This document shows positions 9,152 to 17,263 of a DNA stretch of 64,000 nucleotides, in pieces. Below the pieces are notes generated by a model, which was given only the letters and a program-made list of their open reading frames with translations, made no database searches and had not been told where the DNA came from. Every line of letters begins with the position of its first letter. Position 1 is the first letter of the stretch. Origin of the DNA: Lutimaribacter salitolerans (GTDB lineage Bacteria > Pseudomonadota > Alphaproteobacteria > Rhodobacterales > Rhodobacteraceae); NCBI RefSeq assembly GCF_042677865.1, contig NZ_JBHUDD010000047.1, positions 1 to 64,000 on the forward strand, written 5' to 3'. The position numbers and the translations under genes are program-made.

Positions 9152-9901
9152 ATGGCGCGGGCAAAATCATCCAGAAAGACCAAGGCGAGGGATACGAGCC
9201 TGAGGGCCGCGTTTCGCGATGCGCGTCCGCGTCCGGTGCGTTGGCTGCTGCGCTGGTCCTTGCGCGCCGTTCTGCTGGCGGCGGTTCTGGCCGGGTTGTG
9301 GGTGCTGGCCTACAAGGTGATCAACCCGCCGACCACGCCCTATATCATGCAGGAAACCCGCCGGCTGGGCGCGGTCGACCGGATCTGGGTGCCGATGGGG
9401 TCGATCGCGCCGGTGATGGCGCGCAGCGCCGTGGCGGCCGAGGATGCCAATTTCTGCCTGCATTGGGGGTTCGACATGGTCGCGATCCGTGCCGCGCTGG
9501 AGGATGGGGCGGTGCGCGGGGCCTCGACCATCTCTCAGCAGGTGGTCAAGAACGCCTTTCTGTGGCAGGGCCGCAACTGGTCGCGCAAGGCGCTGGAGGG
9601 CATCCTGACCCCGGTGGTCGAGGCCACATGGTCCAAGCGCCGGATACTGGAAGTTTATCTCAACATCATCGAGTTCGACGAAGGCGTGTTCGGCATCGAG
9701 GCCGCGGCGCGGCATTATTTTGACGTCGGCCCCGAGGCGCTGAGCGCGGTGCAGGCGGCGCGGCTGGCCGCGGTGCTGCCCAACCCCAAGGCGCGCGATG
9801 CCGCGCAGCCGACGCCGAACCTGCGCCGCCGCGCCGCCGGCATCATGGACGGGGCGGAGACGATCCGCCGGGATGGGCGGGCTGCCTGTTTCGAGGATTG
9901 A
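9152..9901 (+). CDS. mtgA: Monofunctional biosynthetic peptidoglycan transglycosylase
   Basis: This GT51 glycosyltransferase polymerises lipid II into glycan strands at the periplasmic face of the inner membrane and lacks a transpeptidase domain. It has 249 residues: a basic N-terminus, one membrane segment at about 36-55, then the GT51 domain. The catalytic glutamate motif AAEDANF has E97, and GASTISQQ is at 123-130. ATG 9152 is preferred over an upstream in-frame ATG at 9074, which would overlap the gltB terminator and add a non-family extension. It is cut off from gltB by that terminator, so it is probably expressed on its own. Confidence 0.93.
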   Translation: MARAKSSRKTKARDTSLRAAFRDARPRPVRWLLRWSLRAVLLAAVLAGLWVLAYKVINPPTTPYIMQETRRLGAVDRIWVPMGSIAPVMARSAVAAEDANFCLHWGFDMVAIRAALEDGAVRGASTISQQVVKNAFLWQGRNWSRKALEGILTPVVEATWSKRRILEVYLNIIEFDEGVFGIEAAARHYFDVGPEALSAVQAARLAAVLPNPKARDAAQPTPNLRRRAAGIMDGAETIRRDGRAACFED

Positions 9902-9966
9902 AATTCCCTGTCCCAGCGTGCATGCAGGGATACGTTTTCACCGCATGACTGAATGAGACCGCCCCG

Positions 9967-10632
9967 ATGGCCCGATTGTATCACGTTCCCCTTTCGCCTT
10001 ATTGCCGCAAGGTGCGGCTGGTTCTGGCCGAGAAGAAGATCGAGTGCGAGCTGGTCGAGGAACGCTATTGGGAGCAGAGCCCGGATTTCCTGCGCCGCAA
10101 TCCTGCCGGCAAGGTGCCGGTGCTGAAGATCGACGGCAAGACCATGTCGGAAAGCACGCCGATCTGCGAATGGCTGGACGAGGTCTATCCGCAGCCCGCA
10201 CTGATCCCGCGCGACACCGATGCGCGCTATGAGGTGCGGCGGCTGGTGGCGTGGTTCGACGACAAGTTCCATTCGGAAGTGACCAGCAAGCTGGTCTATG
10301 AGCGGGTGAACAAGAAGGTGATGAAGCTGGGCTTTCCCGACAGCGGCAACGTGAAATCCGGGGCGCGGGCGGTGAAGTACCATCTGGATTACATGGCGTG
10401 GCTGCTGGACCGGCGGCGCTGGCTGGCGGGGGATGTGATGACGCTGGCGGATTTCGCTGCTGCCGCGCATCTGTCGTCGCTGGATTACATCAGCGATGTT
10501 GACTGGAACCGCAGTGACGTGGTCAAGGACTGGTACGCCAAGATCAAGTCGCGCCCGGCCTTCCGCAGCATCCTGGCCGACCAGGTGCCAGGGTTCCCGC
10601 CGCCGCCACACTATGCCGATCTGGATTTCTGA
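9967..10632 (+). CDS. Glutathione S-transferase family protein
   Basis: This 221-residue protein has a thioredoxin-like N-terminal domain (residues 1-75), with SPYCRK at the position of the active site and the glutathione-binding ESTPICEWL region. An all-helical C-terminal domain follows. Family members conjugate or reduce electrophiles with glutathione in the cytoplasm; the substrate cannot be told from sequence. It lies 96 bases upstream of queG on the same strand, with the gap filled by stem-loops (10640-10717). Confidence 0.88.
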   Translation: MARLYHVPLSPYCRKVRLVLAEKKIECELVEERYWEQSPDFLRRNPAGKVPVLKIDGKTMSESTPICEWLDEVYPQPALIPRDTDARYEVRRLVAWFDDKFHSEVTSKLVYERVNKKVMKLGFPDSGNVKSGARAVKYHLDYMAWLLDRRRWLAGDVMTLADFAAAAHLSSLDYISDVDWNRSDVVKDWYAKIKSRPAFRSILADQVPGFPPPPHYADLDF

Positions 10633-10639
10633 GGCGGTT

Positions 10640-10717
10640 GCGCGGGCTGTCGCCCGCGCCAAGGCAGGGGGGCGTTGCCCCCCCGTCGCTGCGCGACTCC
10701 CCCCAGGATATTTGGGG
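10640..10717 (+). repeat. Cluster of four stem-loops between the GST gene and queG
   Basis: Four consecutive hairpins fill most of the 96-base gap. They are GCGCGGGC/GCCCGCGC (10640-10659), GGGGGGC/GCCCCCC (10667-10683), GTCGC/GCGAC (10685-10697) and CCCCA/TGGGG (10701-10717). The last one ends just before the queG ribosome site. From general knowledge, the CCCCCAGGATATTTGGGG type of sequence is a common intergenic element in roseobacters. There is no clean T-run, so its role as a terminator is uncertain. Confidence 0.6.
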
Positions 10718-10728
10718 AGAGAGGAAAC

Positions 10729-11760
10729 ATGAAGGATGATCTGAAAACCCGGTTGGTGGCGCAGGCGCGCGCGGAAGGGTTCGATCTGACGCGGGTGTGC
10801 CGACCGGATGCGGTGGGACATGTGCCCGCGCGGTTGGCCGAGTTTCTGGCCAAAGGCTATCACGGGCAGATGGCGTGGCTGGCGGACCGGGCCGCGTGGA
10901 GGGGCGATCCGGCGGCGCTGTGGCCCGAGGCGCGATCGGTGATCGTGCTGGGCGAGAGCTACACGCCTGACGATGATCCGATGGCCGGGCTGGCACGGCG
11001 GGATCGGGGGGTGATCTCGGTCTATGCGCGGGGGAGCGATTATCACGACCTGGTCAAGAAGCGGCTGAAGCGGCTGGCGCGGTGGCTGATCGCCGAGGCA
11101 GGCGGCGAGGTGAAGGTGTTCGTGGACACGGCACCGGTGCCCGAAAAGCCGCTGGGGCAGGCGGCGGGGCTGGGGTGGCAGGGCAAGCATACCAACCTGG
11201 TCAGCCGCGATCTGGGCAGCTGGTTCTTTATCGGGTCGGTCTTTACCACGCTGGAGATTTCCCCGGACGCGCCCGAGACGGATCATTGCGGGTCGTGTCG
11301 GGCCTGCCTGGATGTCTGTCCGACCGATGCCTTTCCGGCCCCTTACCAGCTGGACGCGCGGCGCTGCATTTCCTATCTGACGATCGAGCACAAGGGGCCG
11401 GTGGCGCCCGAGTTGCGCGCGAAGATGGGCAACCGGATCTATGGCTGTGACGACTGCCTGGCGGTCTGCCCCTGGAACAAGTTTGCCGCCGAGGCGCGCG
11501 AAATCCGCTATGCCGCGCGCGACGGCATGGTGGAGCCTGCGCTGGCCGAGCTGGCGGCGCTGGATGACGCGGCGTTCCGGCAGCGGTTTTCCGGCAGCCC
11601 GATCAAGCGGATCGGCCGCGACAGGTTCGTGCGCAACGTGCTGTATGCCATCGGCAATTCCGGCGACCTGGCGTTGCGGGCCGTGGCGCAGGGGCTGGTG
11701 GATGATGCTGACCCTACGGTGGCGGATGCGGCGCGCTGGGCAGCCGCGCGACTGGCCTAG
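10729..11760 (+). CDS. queG: Epoxyqueuosine reductase
   Basis: QueG catalyses the last step of queuosine synthesis, reducing epoxyqueuosine to queuosine in tRNA with a cobalamin cofactor and two 4Fe-4S clusters. The protein has 343 residues. Cluster cysteines are C187, C190, C193, C197 (CGSCRACLDVC) and C240, C243, C247 (CDDCLAVC). A C-terminal HEAT-like segment follows. The ATG at 10729 follows GAGAGGAAAC; an earlier in-frame start at 10675 would read through the stem-loop element. Its last four bases overlap the convergent glycosidase gene. Confidence 0.95.
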   Translation: MKDDLKTRLVAQARAEGFDLTRVCRPDAVGHVPARLAEFLAKGYHGQMAWLADRAAWRGDPAALWPEARSVIVLGESYTPDDDPMAGLARRDRGVISVYARGSDYHDLVKKRLKRLARWLIAEAGGEVKVFVDTAPVPEKPLGQAAGLGWQGKHTNLVSRDLGSWFFIGSVFTTLEISPDAPETDHCGSCRACLDVCPTDAFPAPYQLDARRCISYLTIEHKGPVAPELRAKMGNRIYGCDDCLAVCPWNKFAAEAREIRYAARDGMVEPALAELAALDDAAFRQRFSGSPIKRIGRDRFVRNVLYAIGNSGDLALRAVAQGLVDDADPTVADAARWAAARLA

Positions 11761-12500
11761 CCTGTCGGTTCGACCACGCCGACGATCGGCCCCATGCGAA
11801 AGCCGGGGTCCGAGCGGTTCATCCCCGGCGCGTGCAGGCGCGAGATGTTGCCATCGAAATACAGCGCGTTGGGTGTGCCAAGGCCATCGCGGAACAGGCG
11901 TCCGAACTCGTGAAAGGTGACCGCCGCGTCGGACATCACGAAATGCGCGGTGCGGCCATCGGCGCTGGTGCCCACGCCGTTGCGGACATAGCGCGAGGTG
12001 CTGTCGGGCAGAAAGCGCGGGTGCAGCGCGCCGTCGATCACCAGCATCGGGCCGGATTGGGTGGCATGGCGGCAGGCGGGGCTGCGGGCGACAAAGTCCT
12101 CGGTCTCGATCACGTCGGCGCGGCCCTGCGCGATGCAAAACACGCCGTTGGGCAGCAGTCCGAAATTTCCCGGCCCGGCGGCGGTGACGACGCGCATCTG
12201 TTCCTGACCGTCCTCGACATAATGGCCCACCGGGCTGCGGTCGCTGTGATACATCCCGGCGTTCATCGCAAAGGCCAGTCGCAGCCCCTGACCGGCCAGC
12301 GCCCGGTCCAGTGCGTTGAAATGGCTGTAGGGTGTGCCGTCCGGCGCGGTCAGGAACAGGCGCAGATCCTGCGCGCCCGTATCGACGGTGCAGACCGTGT
12401 AGCGTTTGCCATCATGCTCGACCGGGCGGCATTCGACAGCGTGGGCCGTGGTTGCGGCGAACAGCGCCAGCGCGCCGAACAAGGCCGCGCGCAGGCTCAT
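11757..12500 (-). CDS. Exported phosphodiester glycosidase-like protein (NAGPA/DUF2233 type)
   Basis: This 247-residue protein has a cleavable signal peptide (residues 1-21, ending THA) and a domain resembling phosphodiester alpha-GlcNAcase-type glycosidases. Visible family features are AMNAGMYH near residue 78, a GPMLVIDGALHP block, and NALYFDGNISRLHAP near 210. Such proteins are thought to cleave sugar-phosphodiester bonds outside the cytoplasm; the substrate is unknown. Its ATG overlaps the rbfA stop codon by four bases, so it is translationally coupled to rbfA although the two functions are unrelated. Confidence 0.85.
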   Translation of the reverse strand: MSLRAALFGALALFAATTAHAVECRPVEHDGKRYTVCTVDTGAQDLRLFLTAPDGTPYSHFNALDRALAGQGLRLAFAMNAGMYHSDRSPVGHYVEDGQEQMRVVTAAGPGNFGLLPNGVFCIAQGRADVIETEDFVARSPACRHATQSGPMLVIDGALHPRFLPDSTSRYVRNGVGTSADGRTAHFVMSDAAVTFHEFGRLFRDGLGTPNALYFDGNISRLHAPGMNRSDPGFRMGPIVGVVEPTG

Positions 12501-12916
12501 GGCTCGTCCGGGGTGTCGGTGTCGGGCTCGATATCGCGGCGCACGTTGTCTTGCGAGAACAGGCGGCGGGTTTCATCCAGCCGGTCGAATGTCTCGTCCA
12601 GCTGGAACCGCAGGTCGGGGGTGTATTTCAGCCCGACCTTCTTGCCGATCATGCGCTGCAACTCGCCCTTGTTGCGGGCCAGCAGTTTCAGCGTATCCTC
12701 GGACCCGTTGCCGCCCAGGGGCAGCACATAGGCGGTGGCGATGCGCAGGTCGGGTGAGGTTGTCACCTCGCCCACGGTGATCGACAGCCGGTTCAGCTCG
12801 GGGTCGTGGATATCGCCGCGCGCCAGCACCTCGGAGAGCGAGCGTCGGATCACCTCGCCCACGCGCAACTGGCGTTGGCTGGGGCCGGGACCATCATTGA
12901 ATTTGTTCTTTGCCAT
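12497..12916 (-). CDS. rbfA: Ribosome-binding factor A
   Basis: RbfA is a KH-like protein that binds the 30S precursor and helps mature the 5' end of 16S rRNA. It has about 139 residues from MAKNKFNDG, which fits the family; an in-frame ATG 36 bases upstream (12952) adds a non-conserved extension. The typical blocks SQRQLRVGEVIRRSL near the start and LRIATAYVLP are visible, and the C-terminus is acidic (DTDTPDEP). It is divergent from dapB and coupled by ATGA to the downstream glycosidase gene. Confidence 0.94.
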   Translation of the reverse strand: MAKNKFNDGPGPSQRQLRVGEVIRRSLSEVLARGDIHDPELNRLSITVGEVTTSPDLRIATAYVLPLGGNGSEDTLKLLARNKGELQRMIGKKVGLKYTPDLRFQLDETFDRLDETRRLFSQDNVRRDIEPDTDTPDEP

Positions 12917-12999
12917 GCACAGGCATTTAAGGGTTTGCCTTGGCTTTGCCAATGGGGGCTGCTTTGTTAAGGCTGCGCGAAATCATAGGAGCACTGGAA

Positions 13000-13809
13000 A
13001 TGACAGATCTGCCGGGAATCGTGGTGACTGGGGCGTCGGGGCGCATGGGCCAGATGCTGATCCGCACTGTGCTGGACAGCCCGCGTGCGCGGCTGGTGGG
13101 CGTCGTGGAGCGGGCAGGCCATGACTGGGTCGGTCAGGACGTGGGCGTGGCGATGGGCGGCGCGCCCGTGGATCTGCATGTGACCGATGACGCGCTTGAG
13201 GCGTTTTCGCGCGCGCAGGCGGTGATTGATTTCACCGCGCCAGCCGCGACGGTGGAATTTGCAGGCATCGCGGCGCAGGCGCGGGCGGTGCATGTGATCG
13301 GCACGACCGGGCTGTCCGAGGACGATCTGGCCGCGATCGCGGCGGCGGCGCGCCATGCGGTGGTGGTGCGGGCCGGCAACATGAGCCTGGGCGTCAACCT
13401 GCTGGTGCAGCTGACGAAAAAGGTGGCTGCCGCGCTGGACGAGGATTTCGACATCGAGGTGATCGAGGCACATCACCGCCACAAGGTCGATGCGCCCTCG
13501 GGCACCGCGCTGATGCTGGGGCAGGCGGCGGCGGATGGGCGCGGCGTGTCGCTGGACGCTGTCAGCGACCGGGCCCGCGACGGCATGACGGGCGCGCGCA
13601 AGCGTGGCGATATCGGGTTTCACGCCATTCGCGGTGGGGACATCGTGGGCGAGCATGACGTCCTGTTCGCCGCCGAGGGCGAGCGGATCGTGCTGCGCCA
13701 TGTGGCCACGGATCGCGCCGTGTTCGCGCGTGGCGCGCTGAAGGCGGCGTTGTGGGGGCAGGACAAGAAGCCCGGCGAATATGACATGGTGGATGTTCTG
13801 GGGCTGTAG
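13000..13809 (+). CDS. dapB: 4-hydroxy-tetrahydrodipicolinate reductase
   Basis: DapB carries out the NAD(P)H-dependent step of the diaminopimelate/lysine pathway that follows DapA. It has 269 residues with the nucleotide-binding motif GASGRMG (11-17). The catalytic/substrate block EAHHRHKVDAPSGTA is at 156-170, with the His and Lys of the family. ATG 13000 follows TAGGAGCACTGGAA, a clear ribosome site, and is preferred to the in-frame ATG at 12940. The gene is divergent from rbfA and full length. Confidence 0.96.
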   Translation: MTDLPGIVVTGASGRMGQMLIRTVLDSPRARLVGVVERAGHDWVGQDVGVAMGGAPVDLHVTDDALEAFSRAQAVIDFTAPAATVEFAGIAAQARAVHVIGTTGLSEDDLAAIAAAARHAVVVRAGNMSLGVNLLVQLTKKVAAALDEDFDIEVIEAHHRHKVDAPSGTALMLGQAAADGRGVSLDAVSDRARDGMTGARKRGDIGFHAIRGGDIVGEHDVLFAAEGERIVLRHVATDRAVFARGALKAALWGQDKKPGEYDMVDVLGL

Positions 13810-13881
13810 CGCCGGGGAAAAGGGTGATCCGGAGGACGTGGTTTAACGTATCTTTCACGAGTTTCGCAAAGGATACGCGCC

Positions 13882-14241
13882 ATGATCAGGATGATTTCCA
13901 TATGTATCGGGCTGCTGCTGGCGGTCCCCGCCTGGGCCGAAGAGTTCCAGACCGTTCGTGACAGGGGCACGTTCCTGTCCATCGTGCAGGACAGGAATCT
14001 GAACATTCCGTTCTGGGGAATCAGGTTGGAGGTTCAGCCGGATGGCAGGATCAGGGGCGAGGCGCTGGGGCGTCCGGTATCGGGCATGTGGCAGTGGCAG
14101 GGCGATTACTTCTGCCGTGACCTTATGTGGGGCGAGCGTGATCTGGGTGCAAATTGCCAGGAGGTGAAGGTGCAGGGGCAAACCGTGCGCTTTACCTCGG
14201 ACAGGGGTGAGGGGCGGTTCGCCGACCTGACCCTGCGCTGA
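13882..14241 (+). CDS. Small exported protein of unknown function
   Basis: This 119-residue protein has a clear signal peptide (MIRMISICIGLLLAVPAWA). The mature part has about 100 residues and reads as short beta strands, with two cysteines (CRD and NCQ) that could form a disulfide. I do not recognise a named domain. It follows dapB by 72 bases on the same strand, with its own ribosome site (AAAGGA). Such proteins are sometimes labelled after dapB because of position; nothing in the sequence supports an enzymatic role. A hairpin with a T-run follows at 14248. Confidence 0.75.
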   Translation: MIRMISICIGLLLAVPAWAEEFQTVRDRGTFLSIVQDRNLNIPFWGIRLEVQPDGRIRGEALGRPVSGMWQWQGDYFCRDLMWGERDLGANCQEVKVQGQTVRFTSDRGEGRFADLTLR

Positions 14242-14247
14242 CGCCGG

Positions 14248-14280
14248 TCGCGATCAGAAATCGATCGCGATGCCCTTTTT
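14248..14280 (+). terminator. Terminator overlapping the end of the convergent SDHAF4 gene
   Basis: TCGCGATC (14248-14255) and GATCGCGA (14263-14270) form a perfect 8-bp stem, followed by TGCCCTTTTT. It would terminate the small exported-protein gene on the plus strand. The stem includes the last codons and stop of the minus-strand gene. Confidence 0.7.
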
Positions 14281-14436
14281 CTCCCAATCGCCATAGCGCA
14301 CAGGCTCGGGGCCATCGCGGCCTCCTAGCTCCTTGGGCATGGCGCTTGCCTCGGCTTCGGCCTTCTTGCGGCGCTCGGCGGCTTCGGCCAGGGCGCGCAG
14401 GGCGGCGGGGGGCAGGTCGGGATCGGTATCGGACAT
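14254..14436 (-). CDS. DUF1674 protein, SDHAF4-type succinate dehydrogenase assembly factor
   Basis: This very short protein (60 residues) carries the signature of the DUF1674/SDHAF4 family at its C-terminus: KELGGRDGPEPVRYGDW, then KKGIAIDF. SDHAF4 binds flavinylated succinate dehydrogenase subunit A and promotes complex II assembly; bacterial homologues are assumed to do the same. I start it at MSDTDPDLPP (14436), since the in-frame extension to 14517 reads into the rsmB promoter gap and is not family-like. It is divergent from rsmB. No sdh genes are in the window. Confidence 0.88.
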   Translation of the reverse strand: MSDTDPDLPPAALRALAEAAERRKKAEAEASAMPKELGGRDGPEPVRYGDWEKKGIAIDF

Positions 14437-14501
14437 GACGGGTTCCTTTGGCTCTGTGCCCTTGATATACGCCGCAGGCCCCGCACAACAAGGTTGCCCT
14501 G

Positions 14502-15761
14502 ATGTCCCAAGCTTCACCCGCCCGCCGCAGTGCCGTTTTCCTGCTGGATCAGATACTGGGCGAGGGGCGGCTGATGGCCGAACTGCCCGGCGCGCTGGAG
14601 CGGCTGGACCCTGCCGACCGTGCGCGCGCGCAGCGTCTGGCGCTGGATACCCTGCGGGGGATGGAGCGGGCCGATCGTCTGCTGGAGCCGCATCTGCGCA
14701 AGAACCCGCCGCTGCATGTGCGCAACATCCTGCGACTGGCCACGGACGAGATGTGCCGGGGCGGCGATGCGCATGGGGTGGTGAATGACGCGGTGGCGCT
14801 GACGGCGGCTGACAAGCGCGGCCAGCACATGAAGGGCATGGTCAATGCCGTGCTGCGCAAGATGGCCGATGCGGGGCCGGACTGGCAGAAGATTCGGGTG
14901 CCGCGCCTGCCGGAATGGTTGCGCGAACCGCTGGTTATGGCCTGGGGCGCGCAAGGCGTGACCGCGATGGAGGCGGCGCATTTCGCCGGTGCGGCGCTGG
15001 ACATCACGGTAAAGGAGGACGCGCCTGGCTGGGCCGCGCGGCTGGGCGGCGTGGTGCTGCCAACGGGGTCGGTGCGACTTGCTGCGGCCGGGCAGGTGTC
15101 AGCCCTGCCGGGATTTGCCGAGGGCGCATGGTGGGTTCAGGATGCGGCCGCGGCCATTCCCGCGCGGCTGCTGGATGCGCAACCCGGCGAGGCGGTGCTG
15201 GACATGTGTGCGGCACCGGGTGGCAAGACCTTGCAGATGGCCGCCGCCGGTGCCGATGTGACCGCACTCGATATCTCCGAAGGCCGGTTGGCGCGGGTGC
15301 ACGAGAATTTGGCGCGCACCGGATTGCGTGCGCAGGTGGTTGCAGGCGACGCGATGGCGCATGAGGACCAGTATGACGCGATCCTGCTGGATGCGCCCTG
15401 TTCGGCCACGGGCACGATTCGCCGCCACCCCGACCTGCCCCATGCCAAGGACGGTGCCGAGTTCGGCGCGTTGATCGACATGCAGGCGGCGATGCTGGAT
15501 CATGCCCTGACGCTGTTGAAACCGGGCGGACGGCTGGTGTTCTGCACCTGCTCGCTGCTGCCGGACGAGGGCGAATGCCAGATCGACGAGGCGCTGGCGC
15601 GTTACCCCGGGCTGCGCGTGGATCGCGCGGCGCTGGACCGTCCGGGGCTTGATCCGGCGTGGCAGACCGAAGAGGGCGGATTGCGCCTGCGCCCGGATTA
15701 CTGGCCCGATCTGGGCGGGATGGACGGCTTTTACATGGCGATGCTGCGGAAGGACCCGTGA
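14502..15761 (+). CDS. rsmB: 16S rRNA m5C methyltransferase, RsmB type
   Basis: This 419-residue protein has an N-terminal NusB-like RNA-binding domain (about 1-140) and a C-terminal Rossmann methyltransferase domain of the NOL1/NOP2/Sun family. The SAM motif MCAAPGGKT is near residue 235. The two catalytic-region cysteines are C300 in DAPCSATGT and C350 in TCS. RsmB methylates C967 of 16S rRNA in E. coli. It is full length. The ATG at 14502 is 65 bases from the divergent SDHAF4 gene. Confidence 0.92.
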   Translation: MSQASPARRSAVFLLDQILGEGRLMAELPGALERLDPADRARAQRLALDTLRGMERADRLLEPHLRKNPPLHVRNILRLATDEMCRGGDAHGVVNDAVALTAADKRGQHMKGMVNAVLRKMADAGPDWQKIRVPRLPEWLREPLVMAWGAQGVTAMEAAHFAGAALDITVKEDAPGWAARLGGVVLPTGSVRLAAAGQVSALPGFAEGAWWVQDAAAAIPARLLDAQPGEAVLDMCAAPGGKTLQMAAAGADVTALDISEGRLARVHENLARTGLRAQVVAGDAMAHEDQYDAILLDAPCSATGTIRRHPDLPHAKDGAEFGALIDMQAAMLDHALTLLKPGGRLVFCTCSLLPDEGECQIDEALARYPGLRVDRAALDRPGLDPAWQTEEGGLRLRPDYWPDLGGMDGFYMAMLRKDP

Positions 15762-15850
15762 AACGGCGTGCCGGGCCGACGCCATCTGACCCATTGCACA
15801 AATCTTGTGCGCGCGTCCGCCTGGCGGCGCATTTTGGTCGATCCGTAAAT

Positions 15851-15866
15851 TTTACCGATTGATAAA
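15851..15866. promoter_or_regulatory. Putative RutR-like operator upstream of preT
   Basis: TTTACCG-AT-TGATAAA has the same layout (7-2-7) as the E. coli RutR consensus TTGACCAnnTGGTCAA and resembles the perfect site at 19633-19648. The dyad is imperfect. It lies 65 bases upstream of the preT ATG. Confidence 0.5.
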
Positions 15867-15931
15867 AAATAGAATCGTGGAATACTCGCTCTCAACAAAG
15901 GCACCGAAAAGGCACCAACAGGAGAGACGGG

Positions 15932-17260
15932 ATGGCAGCCAACGCGCTTACTCCCGGTATCGTCGCGGGGCGTCTGGCCCCCGCCGACTATGCCGAGCAT
16001 TTTACCGACCTGCACCCAAGGCTGAGTGATCACGAGGCGCTTGTCGCCGCGGATCGCTGCTATTTCTGCCATGATGCGCCCTGCATCACGGCCTGTCCCA
16101 CGGATATCGACATACCGCTGTTCATTCGGCAGATCGCCACCGGCACGCCCGAAGCCGCGGCGAAAACGATATTCGAGCAGAACATCCTGGGCGGCATGTG
16201 CGCCCGCGTCTGCCCGACCGAGACCCTGTGCGAAGAGGCCTGCGTGCGCGAACTGGCCGAGGGCAAGCCTGTCAAGATCGGCGAATTGCAGCGTTATGCC
16301 ACGGACACACTGATGGCGGCGGGCGTGCATCCGTTCAGCCGCGCCGCGCCGACGGGTCGGCGGATTGCCGTTGTGGGCGCGGGTCCGGCAGGCCTTGCCT
16401 GCGCGCATCGGCTGGCGATGAAGGGGCATGACGTGGTGATGTTCGACGCCCGGCCCAAGGCGGGCGGGCTGAATGAATATGGCATCGCCGCCTACAAGAC
16501 GCCCGGGGATTTCGCGCAGGCCGAGGTGGACTGGCTGTTGCGGATCGGCGGCATCACCGTCGAGAATGGCAAGGCGCTGGGGCGTGATCTGACCCTTGAG
16601 GCGCTGAAGTCCGAGTATGACGCCGTGTTCCTTGGCATCGGGCTGGGCGGGGTGAACGCCCTGAACGCCCCGGGCGAGGACAAGGCCGGTGTGCTGGACG
16701 CGGTGGATTTCATCGCCGATCTGCGGCAGGCGGGCGATCTGTCGGCCCTGCCCGTGGGGCGCGACGTGGTGGTGATCGGTGGCGGCATGACGGCGGTGGA
16801 TGCGGCGGTGCAGGCCAAACTGCTGGGCGCGCTGAACGTGACGCTGGTCTATCGCCGGGGGCGCGAGCGGATGAACGCCAGCGTGTACGAGCAGGATCTG
16901 GCGGCCTCGAAGGGCGTGCGGATCATCACCAACGCCACGCCTGTTGCGGTGCATGGAAACGGCGCCGTGCGCGAGATCGAGTTCGAATACACCGATGACG
17001 CGCTGACCCCCACGGGCGAGCGGTTCCGGCTGGCTGCCGATCAGGTGTTCAAGGCCATCGGCCAGACGCTGACCGGCGATGGCCTGCCCGACCTGGAGGG
17101 GCGCAAGATCGCGATAACGGGAGCAGGCCGCACCAGCCTGCCCGGCGTCTGGGCCGGGGGCGATTGTGCCAGCGGCGGCGATGATCTGACCGTGACGGCG
17201 GTGGCCGAAGGGCGCGATGCCGCCGAGGATATTCATGCAACATTGACGGCGGAGGGCTGA
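15932..17260 (+). CDS. preT: NAD-dependent dihydropyrimidine dehydrogenase subunit PreT
   Basis: PreT is the FAD/Fe-S subunit that passes electrons from NAD(P)H to PreA for reduction of uracil and thymine to their 5,6-dihydro forms. It has 442 residues. Fe-S cysteines are C43, C46, C51, C55 and C90, C94, C100, C104. The FAD-binding GAGPAG is at 149-154 and a second Rossmann motif (VVIGGGMTA) lies near 278. The overall fold resembles GltD. The ribosome site is AGGAGAGACGGG. It is three bases upstream of preA and downstream of a possible RutR site. Confidence 0.94.
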   Translation: MAANALTPGIVAGRLAPADYAEHFTDLHPRLSDHEALVAADRCYFCHDAPCITACPTDIDIPLFIRQIATGTPEAAAKTIFEQNILGGMCARVCPTETLCEEACVRELAEGKPVKIGELQRYATDTLMAAGVHPFSRAAPTGRRIAVVGAGPAGLACAHRLAMKGHDVVMFDARPKAGGLNEYGIAAYKTPGDFAQAEVDWLLRIGGITVENGKALGRDLTLEALKSEYDAVFLGIGLGGVNALNAPGEDKAGVLDAVDFIADLRQAGDLSALPVGRDVVVIGGGMTAVDAAVQAKLLGALNVTLVYRRGRERMNASVYEQDLAASKGVRIITNATPVAVHGNGAVREIEFEYTDDALTPTGERFRLAADQVFKAIGQTLTGDGLPDLEGRKIAITGAGRTSLPGVWAGGDCASGGDDLTVTAVAEGRDAAEDIHATLTAEG

Positions 17261-17263
17261 GCC

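Noticed and set aside
4402..9183. A 1593-codon open frame on the minus strand opposite gltB
   Set aside because: It is antisense to an obvious GltB with intact catalytic motifs, has a composition rich in His, Arg and Gln typical of reverse-frame translation of G+C-rich genes, and shows no domain.
9715..12138. An 807-codon minus-strand open frame opposite mtgA, the GST gene and queG
   Set aside because: It spans three well-supported plus-strand genes and part of the glycosidase in another frame; no recognisable protein.
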